A DNA stretch of 64,000 nucleotides from JACCSI01 sp035575715 (GCA_035575715.1 DATLXN010000015.1:55818-119817), one strand, 5' to 3'; positions 1 to 9,126 are shown, numbered from the stretch's first letter. The notes: a model not told the origin generated them from the letters alone. A program made the numbers and translations.

Positions 1-100
1 CACTCTCACCGTCCATGGCCCAGGCGCGGAGAAGCGTCCCGGCCAGAAGTGAACTGCGGATCCATCGGTCATCGCCGCGTCCTTTGCCCGTTAGACCGGG

Positions 101-113
101 CCTGGACTCCAGG
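101..113. promoter_or_regulatory. 13-bp palindrome upstream of the lexA promoter
   Basis: A perfect CCTGGA-C-TCCAGG palindrome lies 23 bp before the -35 box of lexA. It could be an operator. It does not look like the LexA boxes known from Proteobacteria or Gram-positive bacteria, so its role is open. A TATAAC box read on the minus strand (119-114) lies just beside it, but I cannot support a minus-strand gene before the window edge. Confidence 0.3.
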
Positions 114-136
114 GTTATATGAGCCGCAGACAGAAG

Positions 137-165
137 TTGACTTTCGCCTTTTGTTTGGTTATTCT
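137..165 (+). promoter_or_regulatory. Sigma-70-type promoter of lexA, leaderless
   Basis: TTGACT (137-142), a 17-bp spacer and TATTCT (160-165). The GTG start of lexA begins at 172, only 6 nt after the -10 box, so the predicted transcript starts at or next to the start codon and there is no room for a Shine-Dalgarno site. Confidence 0.65.
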
Positions 166-171
166 CCGGCC

Positions 172-780
172 GTGCAGCCACTCACCAAGCGACAACGCGA
201 GATTCTGGACTACCTCAACGAGTTCATCCAGCAATACGGCTACGCGCCCAGTCTCGAAGAGATCGGCAAGCGCTTCACGTTATCTTCGCTCGCCACGGTG
301 CACAAGCACCTGACCAACCTGCAGGAAAAGGGCTTCATCCGCCGGTCCTGGAATCGCAGTCGGTCGGTGGAGCTCCTGCCCAGCCGTGGCGGCGGCCGGG
401 CCGTTGAAGTGCCGCTGCTCGGCTACGTGGCGGCCGGCATGCCGATCGAAGCGATCCCAGGCAACGAGATGATGGCGATTCCGGAAATGCTGTTGAGCGG
501 CAAACGTGACAACTATGTCTTGCGCGTCCGCGGCGATTCGATGATCGACGAACAGATTTGCGACGGCGACTGGGTGGTGGTTGAAGACCGCAAGTCGGCC
601 GACAACGGCGAAATGGTCATTGCTCTGGTCGGCGGTCATGAGGCGACGCTCAAGAAGTTTTACAAGGAAAACGGCCGCATCCGCCTGCAACCGGCGAACC
701 CGACGATGCAACCGATCTTGACGGACCCGGACAACGTCCAGATCCAGGGCGTGGTCGTCGGCGTGATGCGGAAATACTAA
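172..780 (+). CDS. lexA: LexA repressor, SOS-response autoprotease
   Basis: Represses DNA-damage genes and cleaves itself when RecA filaments form. The GTG at 172 gives 202 aa, the same length as E. coli LexA, and starts at the conserved QPLTKRQREIL stretch; the frame is open further upstream but that part is not LexA-like. Residues 1-65 form the winged-helix DNA-binding domain. The cleavage site is Ala88-Gly89 (YVAAGMP). The catalytic dyad is Ser123 (RGDSMID) and Lys161 (EATLKK). Expression is probably autoregulated, but no known LexA box is visible. First gene of a plus-strand DNA-maintenance cluster. Confidence 0.95.
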   Translation: MQPLTKRQREILDYLNEFIQQYGYAPSLEEIGKRFTLSSLATVHKHLTNLQEKGFIRRSWNRSRSVELLPSRGGGRAVEVPLLGYVAAGMPIEAIPGNEMMAIPEMLLSGKRDNYVLRVRGDSMIDEQICDGDWVVVEDRKSADNGEMVIALVGGHEATLKKFYKENGRIRLQPANPTMQPILTDPDNVQIQGVVVGVMRKY

Positions 781-831
781 CGGCCGACGCCCGACGCCCG
801 GCGACCGACGCCTGGCGACTGGCGGCCGACG
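781..831. repeat. Degenerate short tandem tract (GCCGACGCC-like)
   Basis: The whole spacer between lexA and the next gene up to its -10 box is built from variants of CCGACGCC and CGGCGAC. It resembles the low-complexity tracts at 9401-9436, 20175-20286 and 51989-52041. Confidence 0.5.
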
Positions 832-837
832 TAGACT
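832..837 (+). promoter_or_regulatory. -10 box TAGACT, 6 nt before the DUF3467 start codon
   Basis: TAGACT ends 6 nt before the ATG at 844, the same geometry as lexA. No convincing -35 box is visible. This suggests a second, leaderless promoter inside the cluster. Confidence 0.4.
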
Positions 838-843
838 CTAGAG

Positions 844-1173
844 ATGTCAGATCGGAAGCAGATCAACTTCACCATCGTACCCGACGAGGAAAGCCGCGGC
901 CCCGACCGCGTGTACGCCAACTTCTGCGGTGTCGCCCACACCCCGTTTGATTTTACGCTCACCTTCTGTGAAGTCATGCCCCTGTCAGAGAAAGAAATTC
1001 GCGCGGCGGAGGCCGAACACATCGTTCGCGCGCCGGTCAAAGCGCGCGTCGTGATGCCCGTGCAGTTCGTGCCGACGTTGATTGCGGCCCTGCAGGAAAA
1101 CCTGCGAATCTTTTCCGACTCCCATAGCCCTGCCCCGCCGCCGCAGCCCGAAGGCAACGGGCCGGTTCACTAG
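844..1173 (+). CDS. DUF3467 family protein, function unknown
   Basis: A 109-aa soluble protein. The core (residues 4-95) has the DUF3467 pattern: an alternating beta strand start (QINFTIVPDEES), then VYANFCGVAHTPFDFTLTF, then an arginine-rich strand with VVMPVQFVPTLIAALQENL. The proline-rich tail (PAPPPQPEG) is probably disordered. Family members are widespread and uncharacterised. The position between lexA and nth suggests only co-transcription with DNA-maintenance genes. The family call rests on recalled pattern similarity. Confidence 0.75.
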   Translation: MSDRKQINFTIVPDEESRGPDRVYANFCGVAHTPFDFTLTFCEVMPLSEKEIRAAEAEHIVRAPVKARVVMPVQFVPTLIAALQENLRIFSDSHSPAPPPQPEGNGPVH

Positions 1174-1182
1174 GCGAGCGCA

Positions 1183-1875
1183 GTGAAGTCGCGCGAGACG
1201 GCGCGGCGCATTTTTGATGCGCTGGAGCGGCATTACCCGGACGCCGATACCGAGCTGGTTTACCGCACGCCGTTCGAATTGCTGGTGGCGACCATCCTGT
1301 CAGCGCAGTCCACCGACCAGCGGGTCAACATGGTCACGCCGGCGTTGTTCAAACGGTTTCCCGACGCGCGAGCCCTGGCGCGGGTTGAACCCGAAACACT
1401 CGAACCGATCATCGTGTCGACGGGATTCTTTCGACAGAAATCAAAGTCGATCGTGACCATGGCTCGCGCGCTCGTCGAGCACCATGGCGGCGAGGTGCCA
1501 GCCGACATGGATGCGCTCGTGAAGTTGGCGGGGGTCGGGCGGAAGACCGCCAACGTGGTGTTGGGGCACGCGCTTGGCGTCCCGGGCTTACCGGTCGACC
1601 GCCACGTGCTGCGTGTCGCCAACCGTCTCGGACTCGTGCACAGTGAACAACCCGAGACGGTCGAATCAGCGCTGTGCGCGCTCCTGCCTGCGGCGCGCTG
1701 GACCACGGGCTCCGACCTGCTGATTCTGCATGGCCGTCGAATCTGTCGCCCGACGCCGCTGTGCGAGAAGTGCAACGCGCGTAAAGACTGCGACTTCTAC
1801 CGAACCGGCGGCATCGTGGTGCGCGCCGGCCGTGCGAAAAAGGCGAAGCCGGTGCCGTCCAAGAAGCGGCGATGA
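1183..1875 (+). CDS. nth: Endonuclease III, base-excision repair glycosylase/AP lyase
   Basis: Removes oxidised pyrimidines and nicks the abasic site. 230 aa from a GTG, 9 nt after the previous stop. The helix-hairpin-helix (LAGVGRKTANVVL) carries the catalytic lysine, and the catalytic aspartate is in PVDRHVLRV. The C-terminal iron-sulphur cysteines are spaced C-x5-C-x2-C-x5-C; the usual E. coli spacing is C-x6-C-x2-C-x5-C, so the first loop is one residue short. A basic tail (KKAKPVPSKKRR) follows. The stop overlaps the next gene by 4 nt. Confidence 0.93.
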   Translation: MKSRETARRIFDALERHYPDADTELVYRTPFELLVATILSAQSTDQRVNMVTPALFKRFPDARALARVEPETLEPIIVSTGFFRQKSKSIVTMARALVEHHGGEVPADMDALVKLAGVGRKTANVVLGHALGVPGLPVDRHVLRVANRLGLVHSEQPETVESALCALLPAARWTTGSDLLILHGRRICRPTPLCEKCNARKDCDFYRTGGIVVRAGRAKKAKPVPSKKRR

Positions 1876-2282
1876 CGCGCGAGATCTTCACAGCGCTGGT
1901 CCAGGAAGCGATCGACACCATCCCTGCCGAATTCGCCCGGGCGATTCATAACGTCGCGATCATTGTCGAAGACCGGCCGTCCCCCGAGCTGTTGGCCGAA
2001 ATGGCGATGGAAGACGACGAATCACTGCTGGGTTTGTATCAAGGCATCCCGCTCACCCAACGGCAATCCGGCTACGGCAATGCACTGCCCGACCGGATTA
2101 GCTTGTATCAACTCGAGATCGAAGAAGACTGCGACGGCGATGAGGACGAGATCGTCGGCGCGATCGGTGAGACGCTGATTCACGAACTCGGTCACTATTT
2201 CGGCATGGACGAAGATCAGATCATGGAGATCGAGGAGCGGTATTGGCGCGGCGACGCGTCAGCACCAGACCCGAAACCATGA
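1872..2282 (+). CDS. Small zincin-like metallopeptidase
   Basis: A 136-aa protein of the minimal zincin family (PF06262 type). The zinc site HExxHxxGxxD is complete in HELGHYFGMDED near residue 110. The rest is acidic and matches the family (ITIVEDRPSPELL-like start, YQGIPLTQR, ISLYQ). Substrates are unknown. It overlaps nth by ATGA and overlaps the rsmA start by 4 nt, so translation of the three genes is likely coupled. Confidence 0.8.
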   Translation: MTREIFTALVQEAIDTIPAEFARAIHNVAIIVEDRPSPELLAEMAMEDDESLLGLYQGIPLTQRQSGYGNALPDRISLYQLEIEEDCDGDEDEIVGAIGETLIHELGHYFGMDEDQIMEIEERYWRGDASAPDPKP

Positions 2283-3067
2283 AGGCGCGCAAACGCTTTG
2301 GCCAGCACTTCCTCGAGGCGGCTTGGGTGACTAAGCTGGTCAACGCCATCGAACCGGTGGCGACTGACCGCTTCATTGAAATCGGCCCTGGCCGGGGTGC
2401 GATTACCATGCCCCTCGCCCCGCGCGTCAAGCAGATCGTCGCCGTCGAAGTGGATCGCGATCTGGCGGCCGATCTCGCCGCTCGCGCGTTACCCAACGTG
2501 CGTGTCGAGACCGCCGACGTCCTCGATGTGGATCTCGGCGCGATTGCCAGGGAACTCGGCGCCGCACGGGTGGTGGGCAATCTGCCCTACAACATTTCGT
2601 CGCCGATTCTGTTTCGCCTGCTCGAGACAGCCGCGACCACCGGCCTGCTGCGTGATGCGACGCTGATGTTGCAAAAAGAAGTCGCCGATCGCCTGATCGC
2701 CAAGCCGGGCACCAGCGAATACGGTGTGCTGTCGCTATCCACTGCCCTGGGTGCCGACGTCAGGACCCTGCTGGCCTTGCCGCCAGGAGCGTTCCGGCCG
2801 GCCCCCAAGGTCCGCTCTGCGGTCGTTCGCCTGACCTTTCGACCACCCCCGCCGGAAGTTCGCCATCCCAAGCTGATCATTGAGATCGTGAGGGCAGTGT
2901 TCACGCAGCGCCGAAAAATGCTGTCCAACGCCCTCGCGCCGTTCGCGACCAGCCGGGGTGTATCGGCGCCCGAGGCGCTCACCACAGCCGGGCTCGATCC
3001 CCGCCGCCGGCCTGAGACACTGACCCTTCTCGACGTCGCGCGGCTCGCCGACGTGCTTGCCCGCTAA
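2279..3067 (+). CDS. rsmA: 16S rRNA (A1518/A1519-N6,N6)-dimethyltransferase
   Basis: Dimethylates two adjacent adenines near the 3' end of 16S rRNA (KsgA). 262 aa from the ATG at 2279, which overlaps the preceding stop; the frame extends upstream to 2243 but the family start KARKRFGQHFL sits at 2279. SAM-binding motif I is FIEIGPGRGAIT and the catalytic motif IV is NLPYNISSPILF. The C-terminal helical domain contains the expected FTQRRKMLSNAL. Last gene before a 157-bp spacer. Confidence 0.95.
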   Translation: MKARKRFGQHFLEAAWVTKLVNAIEPVATDRFIEIGPGRGAITMPLAPRVKQIVAVEVDRDLAADLAARALPNVRVETADVLDVDLGAIARELGAARVVGNLPYNISSPILFRLLETAATTGLLRDATLMLQKEVADRLIAKPGTSEYGVLSLSTALGADVRTLLALPPGAFRPAPKVRSAVVRLTFRPPPPEVRHPKLIIEIVRAVFTQRRKMLSNALAPFATSRGVSAPEALTTAGLDPRRRPETLTLLDVARLADVLAR

Positions 3068-3078
3068 ACGCTTGCCTG

Positions 3079-3087
3079 TGCTATAGT
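3079..3087 (+). promoter_or_regulatory. Extended -10 promoter (TGCTATAGT) upstream of RNase J
   Basis: TG-C-TATAGT is a good extended -10 element, which can act without a strong -35. It starts 12 nt after the rsmA stop and would give an RNase J mRNA with a 5' leader of about 130 nt. RNase J of other bacteria is often autoregulated through its leader; here that is inference only. Confidence 0.45.
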
Positions 3088-3224
3088 TTCGGCCCAGCCC
3101 GCCAAGATTTTTCCAGGCTTTTCCCAGCAGCCTGAAGCCGCTTGTTTCACTAACGCCCGAAGTCTGCCCGCAGGGTGTTTGAGACTAGCTTGTCCGTTCC
3201 AGGTCAGCCCTGGCTGGGATTGCA

Positions 3225-4928
3225 ATGAGTAGTGCGATGGACGCCGAGGCGACTGCGCCGGGCGTACCCCACGTCGATATCGTGCCGCTGGGCGGCCTGG
3301 GCGAGTTCGGCCTCAACATGATGGCCATCTCGTGTGGGGAGACGACCATCGTGGTCGACGCCGGCACGATGTTCCCCGAGCCCGACTTGCTCGGTGTCGA
3401 CCTGATCATCCCCGACATGTCGTATCTGGAAGCCCGTCGCGGCCAGATCAAGGCGTTAGTGCTGACGCACGGTCACGAAGACCACATTGGTGCGGTTCCT
3501 TACATCCTGCCGTTGATCGATGGGCCGATTTACGGCACGCCGCTGACGCTGGCGTTCATCCAGCCGAAGCTCGATGAGCACGGCCTCGACACCCCCCATG
3601 GGTTGCACGCGGTCAAGCCGCGCGATGTCATCACCGTCGGTCCGTTTCAGATCGAGTTCATCCGCGTCACGCACAGCATGCCCGACTGCATGGCGGTCGC
3701 GATCCGGACGCCGCAAGGTCTGATCATTCACACCGGCGATTTCAAGATCGACCAGACGCCGCTCGCCGGTGAACCCTTTGATCTGCACCGCTTCGCTCAA
3801 CTCGGCGCCGAAGGTGTGCTGGCGTTGTTTGGCGACAGCACCAACATCGACCGGCGCGGGTATACCGGGTCCGAGATTGACGTCGAAGACGCCTTCGAGG
3901 AGATCTTCACCAGCACCGAAGGCAAGATCGTCGTCGCCGCGTTTTCATCCAGCCTCTATCGGATGCAGATTCTCACCGATCTCGCGGTGCAGTTCGATCG
4001 CAAGGTGGCGTTTGTCGGCCGCGGCATGAATGAGAACTCGCAGATCGCCCAGCGCCTCGGTTACCTGCGCATTCCGGCCGGCGTCCAGATCCGCGACAGC
4101 GACGTCGCCAGCTTCCCCTCTCAGGATGTGCTCTGCGTGGTGACCGGTTCACAGGGCGAGCCGAATGCCGCGCTGTCGCGTATTGCCATCGACGATCACC
4201 GCTACGTCAAGCTGACCCCGCCGGATCGCGTGATCATTTCGGCGCGCGCCATTCCGGGCAACGAGAAGGCGATCGGCCGGGTCATGAATCACGTCGCCAA
4301 GCGCGGCGTCGAAGTGATCACCGAGTCGGATAAACACGTACACGTCTCGGGCCACGCCGCCGAGGAAGAACTGAAGCTGTTACTGGCGCTGGTCCGGCCG
4401 CGCTACTTCATCCCGATTCATGGCGAGTATCGCCAGCTGGCGCGCCACGCCCGGGTCGCCGAACTGGTGACCGGCGGACTGCCGTCGCCGGTCGATGTCA
4501 TTACCGCCGAGACCGGTGACGTGATTCGTTTTGATCACGAGGGCGGCCGCATTGCCGACAAGGCACAGGTCGGCCGGGTCCTGATTGACGGGACCCGCGT
4601 CGGCGAAGTCGGCGACGAGGTGTTGCGCGATCGACGGCATCTAGCTGCCGATGGACTGGTCATCGCGGTCGTTGCCATCAACCGCCAGACCGGAGCCGTG
4701 GACACCTTGCCCGAAATCGTGGCGCGCGGCTTCGTCACCGATCGCGAAGGCAACGACGTGTTGGCCGAGTCGGCCCGCATGACCGCGATGATCATCGCGG
4801 AAGCCAGCGTCGAAGAGCGGACCGACCCCGGGTTGATTCAAGAAAAAATTCGCGTCGAATTGCGGCGCTTTCTGCGCAAACGAACCGGCCGGCGGCCGAT
4901 GGTGTTGCCGATCGTGATGGAGATCTGA
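3225..4928 (+). CDS. rnj: Ribonuclease J, mRNA-processing exo/endonuclease
   Basis: Degrades and matures RNA from the 5' end; cytoplasmic. 567 aa, near the usual 555-560. The metallo-beta-lactamase zinc motif HxHxDH is His82-Gly-His84-Glu-Asp86-His87 (THGHEDHIGA). Further family marks are HTGDFKIDQTP, the beta-CASP signatures GSQGEPNAALSRIA and HVSGHAAEEELK, and FIPIHGEYRQL. A GGGA stretch precedes the ATG, so initiation is probably leadered. ftsK follows after 2 nt. An RNase J (not only RNase E) machinery fits acidobacteria, cyanobacteria and Firmicutes. Confidence 0.93.
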   Translation: MSSAMDAEATAPGVPHVDIVPLGGLGEFGLNMMAISCGETTIVVDAGTMFPEPDLLGVDLIIPDMSYLEARRGQIKALVLTHGHEDHIGAVPYILPLIDGPIYGTPLTLAFIQPKLDEHGLDTPHGLHAVKPRDVITVGPFQIEFIRVTHSMPDCMAVAIRTPQGLIIHTGDFKIDQTPLAGEPFDLHRFAQLGAEGVLALFGDSTNIDRRGYTGSEIDVEDAFEEIFTSTEGKIVVAAFSSSLYRMQILTDLAVQFDRKVAFVGRGMNENSQIAQRLGYLRIPAGVQIRDSDVASFPSQDVLCVVTGSQGEPNAALSRIAIDDHRYVKLTPPDRVIISARAIPGNEKAIGRVMNHVAKRGVEVITESDKHVHVSGHAAEEELKLLLALVRPRYFIPIHGEYRQLARHARVAELVTGGLPSPVDVITAETGDVIRFDHEGGRIADKAQVGRVLIDGTRVGEVGDEVLRDRRHLAADGLVIAVVAINRQTGAVDTLPEIVARGFVTDREGNDVLAESARMTAMIIAEASVEERTDPGLIQEKIRVELRRFLRKRTGRRPMVLPIVMEI

Positions 4929-4930
4929 AG

Positions 4931-7297
4931 ATGGCTGCAGCGGGTTCTACTCTGTCGCGGCGTTTCAGCGAGGTCGTCGGGGTCGCGTTGTTTGCGTCAG
5001 CGCTGATCTGGCTGATCGCGCTGGCGAGCTACGAACCGAATGACCCGGTGTGGTTTTTCAGCACCGGCGTCGAGGCACCAGCCAATTTCGTCGGCCGGGT
5101 CGGGGCCTTTCTTGCCGAGTTGTCGTTCCAGTTACTGGGCTATGCGTCGTTTCTGCTGCCGGCGCTGATCGTCACTGCCGGGTGGCACTATTTCTGGTGC
5201 CGTCAGATCGAGGCGATCTACACCAAAGCGACGGGTGCCGTGCTGGTGCTCGCCTGTTCGAGCGCGTTCATGAGCCTGGTTCTCGGCCGGATCGACCTCG
5301 GCGAGCGGCCGTTTCGCGCCGGCGGTTACCTGGGTGACTACCTTGCCGCGGCGATGAGCGAATACCTCAGTCGAATGGGATCGATCATCGTGATCCTCAC
5401 GCTGTTGTTTGTCGCCGTCATCCTCGCCACGCAATTTTCGTTTGGCCGCTTCTTCAGTGCCGTCTTCAGCGCCATCGGCCGCGGTCTCGCCGCATCGTGG
5501 CTGGCATTCCGGCAATGGATTGACGATCGGCGTAAGGCCAAACAGCGCCGGGACGTGATCGCCAAGCACGTCAAGAAAGGCACCGCGTCACCGGAGATGC
5601 TCAAGGCCGCGGTCGAACGCGCGGCCAAGCCGGATGTCTCGCCGCTGCGCGGTAAAGCTGCCGCGAAGCCACCCGTCGATGACGACGAAGACGATGACCT
5701 GCCGGTCCCCGCTCGGCCGCTGGCGCCGGCGATGCGATCGACGCCGCCGGTCGTGCAGAAGCGCAGGGCGCCGATGGCCCCGCCGCTGCCGCTCACCGAT
5801 TCAGAGCCAGTCAGTCGCGGTCCGGCTGAACGGCGCATGAGTGGCTATACCTTGCCGCCGTCGTCGCTGCTCGATCCGCCGAAGGCTGAGAGCAAAGTTG
5901 ACGAGCGCGAACTGATGGAATCGGCACGCCTGCTCGAGGAGAAGTGCCGCGAGTTTTCGGTCGAGGGATCGGTGGTCCAGATCCACCCGGGGCCGGTAGT
6001 CACCACCTTTGAATTCAAGCCGGATGCCGGCGTCAAGTACAGCCGTGTCACCGGCCTCGCCGATGACTTGTGCCTCGCGATGCAAGCCGAGTCGGTGCTG
6101 ATCGAGCGCATCCCGGGCAAGTCGACCGTCGGCATCCAGATTCCCAACCCGAATCGCGAAGCGATTTCGTTGCGTGAACTGCTCGAGTCGGATCTCTATC
6201 AACACGCGCCTTCCAAGCTGACGATCGCGCTGGGTAAGACGATTCACGGCGAGCCGTTCATGGCCGACCTCGCGACGATGCCGCACTTGTTGATTGCCGG
6301 ATCGACCGGGACCGGCAAATCCGTCGGCCTCAACGCCATGCTGACCAGCATCCTCTATCGAGCGACGCCCGACGATGTGCGGCTGATCATGATCGACCCC
6401 AAACGTCTCGAACTTGGGATGTATGAGGATATTCCCCACTTGATGACGCCCGTCGTTGTCGAGCCCAAGAAGGCGGCCAACGCGCTGCGCTGGGCGGTGC
6501 GGGAGATGGAAGAGCGTTACAAAACGCTGGCGGCGTTCGGCGTGCGCAACATCGAGCAATACAACCGCAACGTGCGCGAAATGATCGCCAACAAAGAACT
6601 ACCCGAAGTTGGCGAACCGCCTCGCCCACTGGCCTTCATCGTCGTCGTCGTCGACGAGTTAGCCGATCTGATGATGGTCGCCGGCAACGAAGTGGAAGAA
6701 TCGATCTGCCGGCTCGCACAGATGGCGCGCGCGGTCGGCATCCACCTGATTCTGGCGACGCAGCGGCCGAGCGTTGATGTGATTACCGGCCTGATCAAGG
6801 CGAACCTGCCGTCGCGCATCTCGTTCCGAGTCTCGTCGAAGATCGATTCCCGGACGATTCTCGACGGCAACGGCGCCGAACAACTGCTCGGTAAAGGTGA
6901 CATGTTGTTCCTGCCGCCGGCCTCGTCGCAGAAGATGCGACTGCATGGTCCCTATATTTCGGAGCAGGAGTCGGCGCGGTTGGCCAGCTACCTGCGCAAG
7001 CAGGGTAAGCCGGTCTATGACGAAACGATTACCGCGGAAGAGAAGAAGAGCGGACCCGAAGGGATCGAGTACGACAAGGACGACCTCTACGACGAAGCGG
7101 CGCGGATTGTCGTCGATGGCGGCCAGGTGTCGATTTCGTATCTGCAGCGCAAGATGCGAATTGGTTTCAGTCGCGCGGCGCGGTTGGTCGACATGATGGA
7201 AGCCGAGGGTTTGGTATCAGCGGCGGTGGGCGGGAAGCCGCGCGAGGTGCTCGTCGGACGTGAGTACTTCGAAGAAGTCGACGCACAGTTGCGCTAA
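4931..7297 (+). CDS. ftsK: FtsK/SpoIIIE DNA translocase
   Basis: Septum-bound motor that pumps chromosome ends and aligns dif sites at division. 788 aa. Residues 20-190 hold about four membrane segments, followed by a charged, proline-rich linker (about 200-310). The motor has Walker A GSTGTGKS near residue 460 and Walker B VVVVDELADLM near 572. The C-terminal gamma winged helix (QVSISYLQRKMRIGFSRAARLVDMME) reads KOPS-type sites. The linker is short compared with E. coli FtsK. Co-transcribed with rnj and the amidase. Confidence 0.95.
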   Translation: MAAAGSTLSRRFSEVVGVALFASALIWLIALASYEPNDPVWFFSTGVEAPANFVGRVGAFLAELSFQLLGYASFLLPALIVTAGWHYFWCRQIEAIYTKATGAVLVLACSSAFMSLVLGRIDLGERPFRAGGYLGDYLAAAMSEYLSRMGSIIVILTLLFVAVILATQFSFGRFFSAVFSAIGRGLAASWLAFRQWIDDRRKAKQRRDVIAKHVKKGTASPEMLKAAVERAAKPDVSPLRGKAAAKPPVDDDEDDDLPVPARPLAPAMRSTPPVVQKRRAPMAPPLPLTDSEPVSRGPAERRMSGYTLPPSSLLDPPKAESKVDERELMESARLLEEKCREFSVEGSVVQIHPGPVVTTFEFKPDAGVKYSRVTGLADDLCLAMQAESVLIERIPGKSTVGIQIPNPNREAISLRELLESDLYQHAPSKLTIALGKTIHGEPFMADLATMPHLLIAGSTGTGKSVGLNAMLTSILYRATPDDVRLIMIDPKRLELGMYEDIPHLMTPVVVEPKKAANALRWAVREMEERYKTLAAFGVRNIEQYNRNVREMIANKELPEVGEPPRPLAFIVVVVDELADLMMVAGNEVEESICRLAQMARAVGIHLILATQRPSVDVITGLIKANLPSRISFRVSSKIDSRTILDGNGAEQLLGKGDMLFLPPASSQKMRLHGPYISEQESARLASYLRKQGKPVYDETITAEEKKSGPEGIEYDKDDLYDEAARIVVDGGQVSISYLQRKMRIGFSRAARLVDMMEAEGLVSAAVGGKPREVLVGREYFEEVDAQLR

Positions 7298-7306
7298 CGG
7301 AGCGAC

Positions 7307-9124
7307 ATGATGAAGGCGACCTGGATTGATCTTGCCGGCGTGGCGACACTGACCGTGGCTTTGGGGCTGGTCTCGCCGGCTGCGGCCACTGCGCAAACCG
7401 CACGTGTGCGTTACAGCAACGCGCAGGCGCGCGAGGCAACGGCGCGGGCGGTGGTCGCCAAGACGGCGCCGTCGGCCGCCGCTGCGATACGCCGTCGCAC
7501 GCTGAACGACGGGCGCGCCGTGATCGCCGCCTACGAAGCGTTGGTGGGTCGCTACCCGGTCAGCGGCTACTCCGACAACGCCTTGTTCAACGCGGCCTCG
7601 CTGGCCGATGCGTTATACGTGAAGTTCGGCGACCGGAAGGACCGCGACGCCGCCCGACGTCTCTATCGCCGGGTCGCGGCTGAGTATCCAACCAGTTCGC
7701 TGAAGAGGCAATCGACGACCGCTCTGGCGCGACTCGACAAGCCCGCTGCCCTGCCGGCTGTGGCGGTGCCGTTGCCGGCCATTGCCGCTGTGGCCGTGTC
7801 GCCGTTGACCACTTCACCCGTGAGCGCGGCGGTGACTGGTGATCGTGCCAGGTTGCTTGGCATCGAACGGGCGGTGCTGCCCGAAGGCGTGCGGATCACG
7901 TTGGCGCTCGACCGCGAGGTCGCCTATCGCGAAGAGTCACTCGCCGGCCCATCGCGGGTGTTTTTTGATCTCAAAGGCGTTGACGCGGCGCCAGAATTGA
8001 TCGACTCGGTGTTGCGGTATCCGACTGCCGTGGTTCGGCAGATCCGCGTCGGCCGCCATCCAGACAGTACCGTGCGTGTCGTGCTCGACCTCGAGGGCGT
8101 GCGCCGTCACAGCGTTTATCCGCTCTACAACCCGTTCCGCCTGGTGATTGACGCCGAACCGATGTCGGCGGTAGCAGCCGCGTCGCCAGGCGTCGTGCCG
8201 ATGGCGCCGTTGCCCGCGCCGGTGAAATCACCCATGCCGGTGCCGCCCCCGCCGATGGCGGCCCCGCCGGTGCCGGCAAAGGCGGCTGTGGTCAGCGCTG
8301 CCACGCCGCCACCACCGGTGCCAACGACTGAAGGTTCGGCCGTGGCGGTGATGCCGGAACGCGCTGCCGCGCCAGAGCCACCCAACAGCAATAGCGCCGG
8401 CGGCTTTTCGATTGCCCGCCAACTCGGTCTCGGGGTGTCGCGCATCGTCATCGACCCCGGCCACGGGGGGCGTGACCCTGGGGCGCAGGTCAAAGATCTC
8501 GACGAAGCGGCCCTGACCCTGGACATCGCGTTACGGGTCGAGAAACTGTTGCAGAACGAGCCGGGCCTTGAGGTGGTGCTGACGCGCCGCAGCAACGTCT
8601 ACATCCCGCTCGAAGAGCGCACGGCGATTGCCAATCGCGAAGGCGCCGACCTGTTCCTCTCGATTCATGCCAACGCCAGCCGCAACGAGGCGGCGCGGGG
8701 GGTTGAGACCTACTTTCTGAGCTTTGCCTCGAGTCCCGAGGCCGAAGCGGTTGCGGCGCGTGAGAACTCCGCCAACGACGGGGAAATGCACAACTTGCCG
8801 GACCTGGTGAAAGCGATCACGCTCAACAACAAGCTCGATGAATCGCGCGACCTTGCGGCGATGGTCCAGGAAGCGCTGGTCACGCGGCTGCGCCGCTCGA
8901 ACAAGAACGTCCGCAACCTCGGGGTCAAGAAGGCGCCGTTCGTGGTGTTGATTGGCGCGGGGATGCCGAGCGTGTTGGCCGAGGTCTCCTTCGTCACCAA
9001 TAAGGAGGAACTGCAGCTGCTGAAGACAGCCTCCTACAAACAACGCATCGCTGACGCCTTGCACGCCGCCGTGATGCGTTATCGCCGCTCCCTCAAAGGC
9101 CAGGGCGCGGTCGCCGAACACTAA
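7307..9124 (+). CDS. N-acetylmuramoyl-L-alanine amidase (AMIN + Amidase_3)
   Basis: Periplasmic zinc amidase that cuts the peptide from peptidoglycan, probably at cell separation, which fits its place 9 nt after ftsK. 605 aa: signal peptide (1-29, cut near ATAQT), a helical TPR-like region (30-140), an AMIN domain (about 185-290), a Pro/Ala linker (290-370), and Amidase_3 (about 375-595). Zinc and catalytic residues are visible in IDPGHGGRDPG, DEAALTLDIAL, LSIHANAS and LAEVSFVTN. Two adjacent ATG codons (7307, 7310) could both start it. The N-terminal helical region is an addition to the AmiC layout. Confidence 0.9.
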   Translation: MMKATWIDLAGVATLTVALGLVSPAAATAQTARVRYSNAQAREATARAVVAKTAPSAAAAIRRRTLNDGRAVIAAYEALVGRYPVSGYSDNALFNAASLADALYVKFGDRKDRDAARRLYRRVAAEYPTSSLKRQSTTALARLDKPAALPAVAVPLPAIAAVAVSPLTTSPVSAAVTGDRARLLGIERAVLPEGVRITLALDREVAYREESLAGPSRVFFDLKGVDAAPELIDSVLRYPTAVVRQIRVGRHPDSTVRVVLDLEGVRRHSVYPLYNPFRLVIDAEPMSAVAAASPGVVPMAPLPAPVKSPMPVPPPPMAAPPVPAKAAVVSAATPPPPVPTTEGSAVAVMPERAAAPEPPNSNSAGGFSIARQLGLGVSRIVIDPGHGGRDPGAQVKDLDEAALTLDIALRVEKLLQNEPGLEVVLTRRSNVYIPLEERTAIANREGADLFLSIHANASRNEAARGVETYFLSFASSPEAEAVAARENSANDGEMHNLPDLVKAITLNNKLDESRDLAAMVQEALVTRLRRSNKNVRNLGVKKAPFVVLIGAGMPSVLAEVSFVTNKEELQLLKTASYKQRIADALHAAVMRYRRSLKGQGAVAEH

Positions 9125-9126
9125 TG

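Noticed and set aside
1..90. Possible minus-strand gene start running off the left edge
   Set aside because: A short open stretch exists, but no Shine-Dalgarno site or recognisable sequence supports it within the window.
49..171. Upstream extension of the lexA frame
   Set aside because: The extra 41 codons lack LexA similarity and would overlap the promoter; the GTG at 172 gives the standard length.
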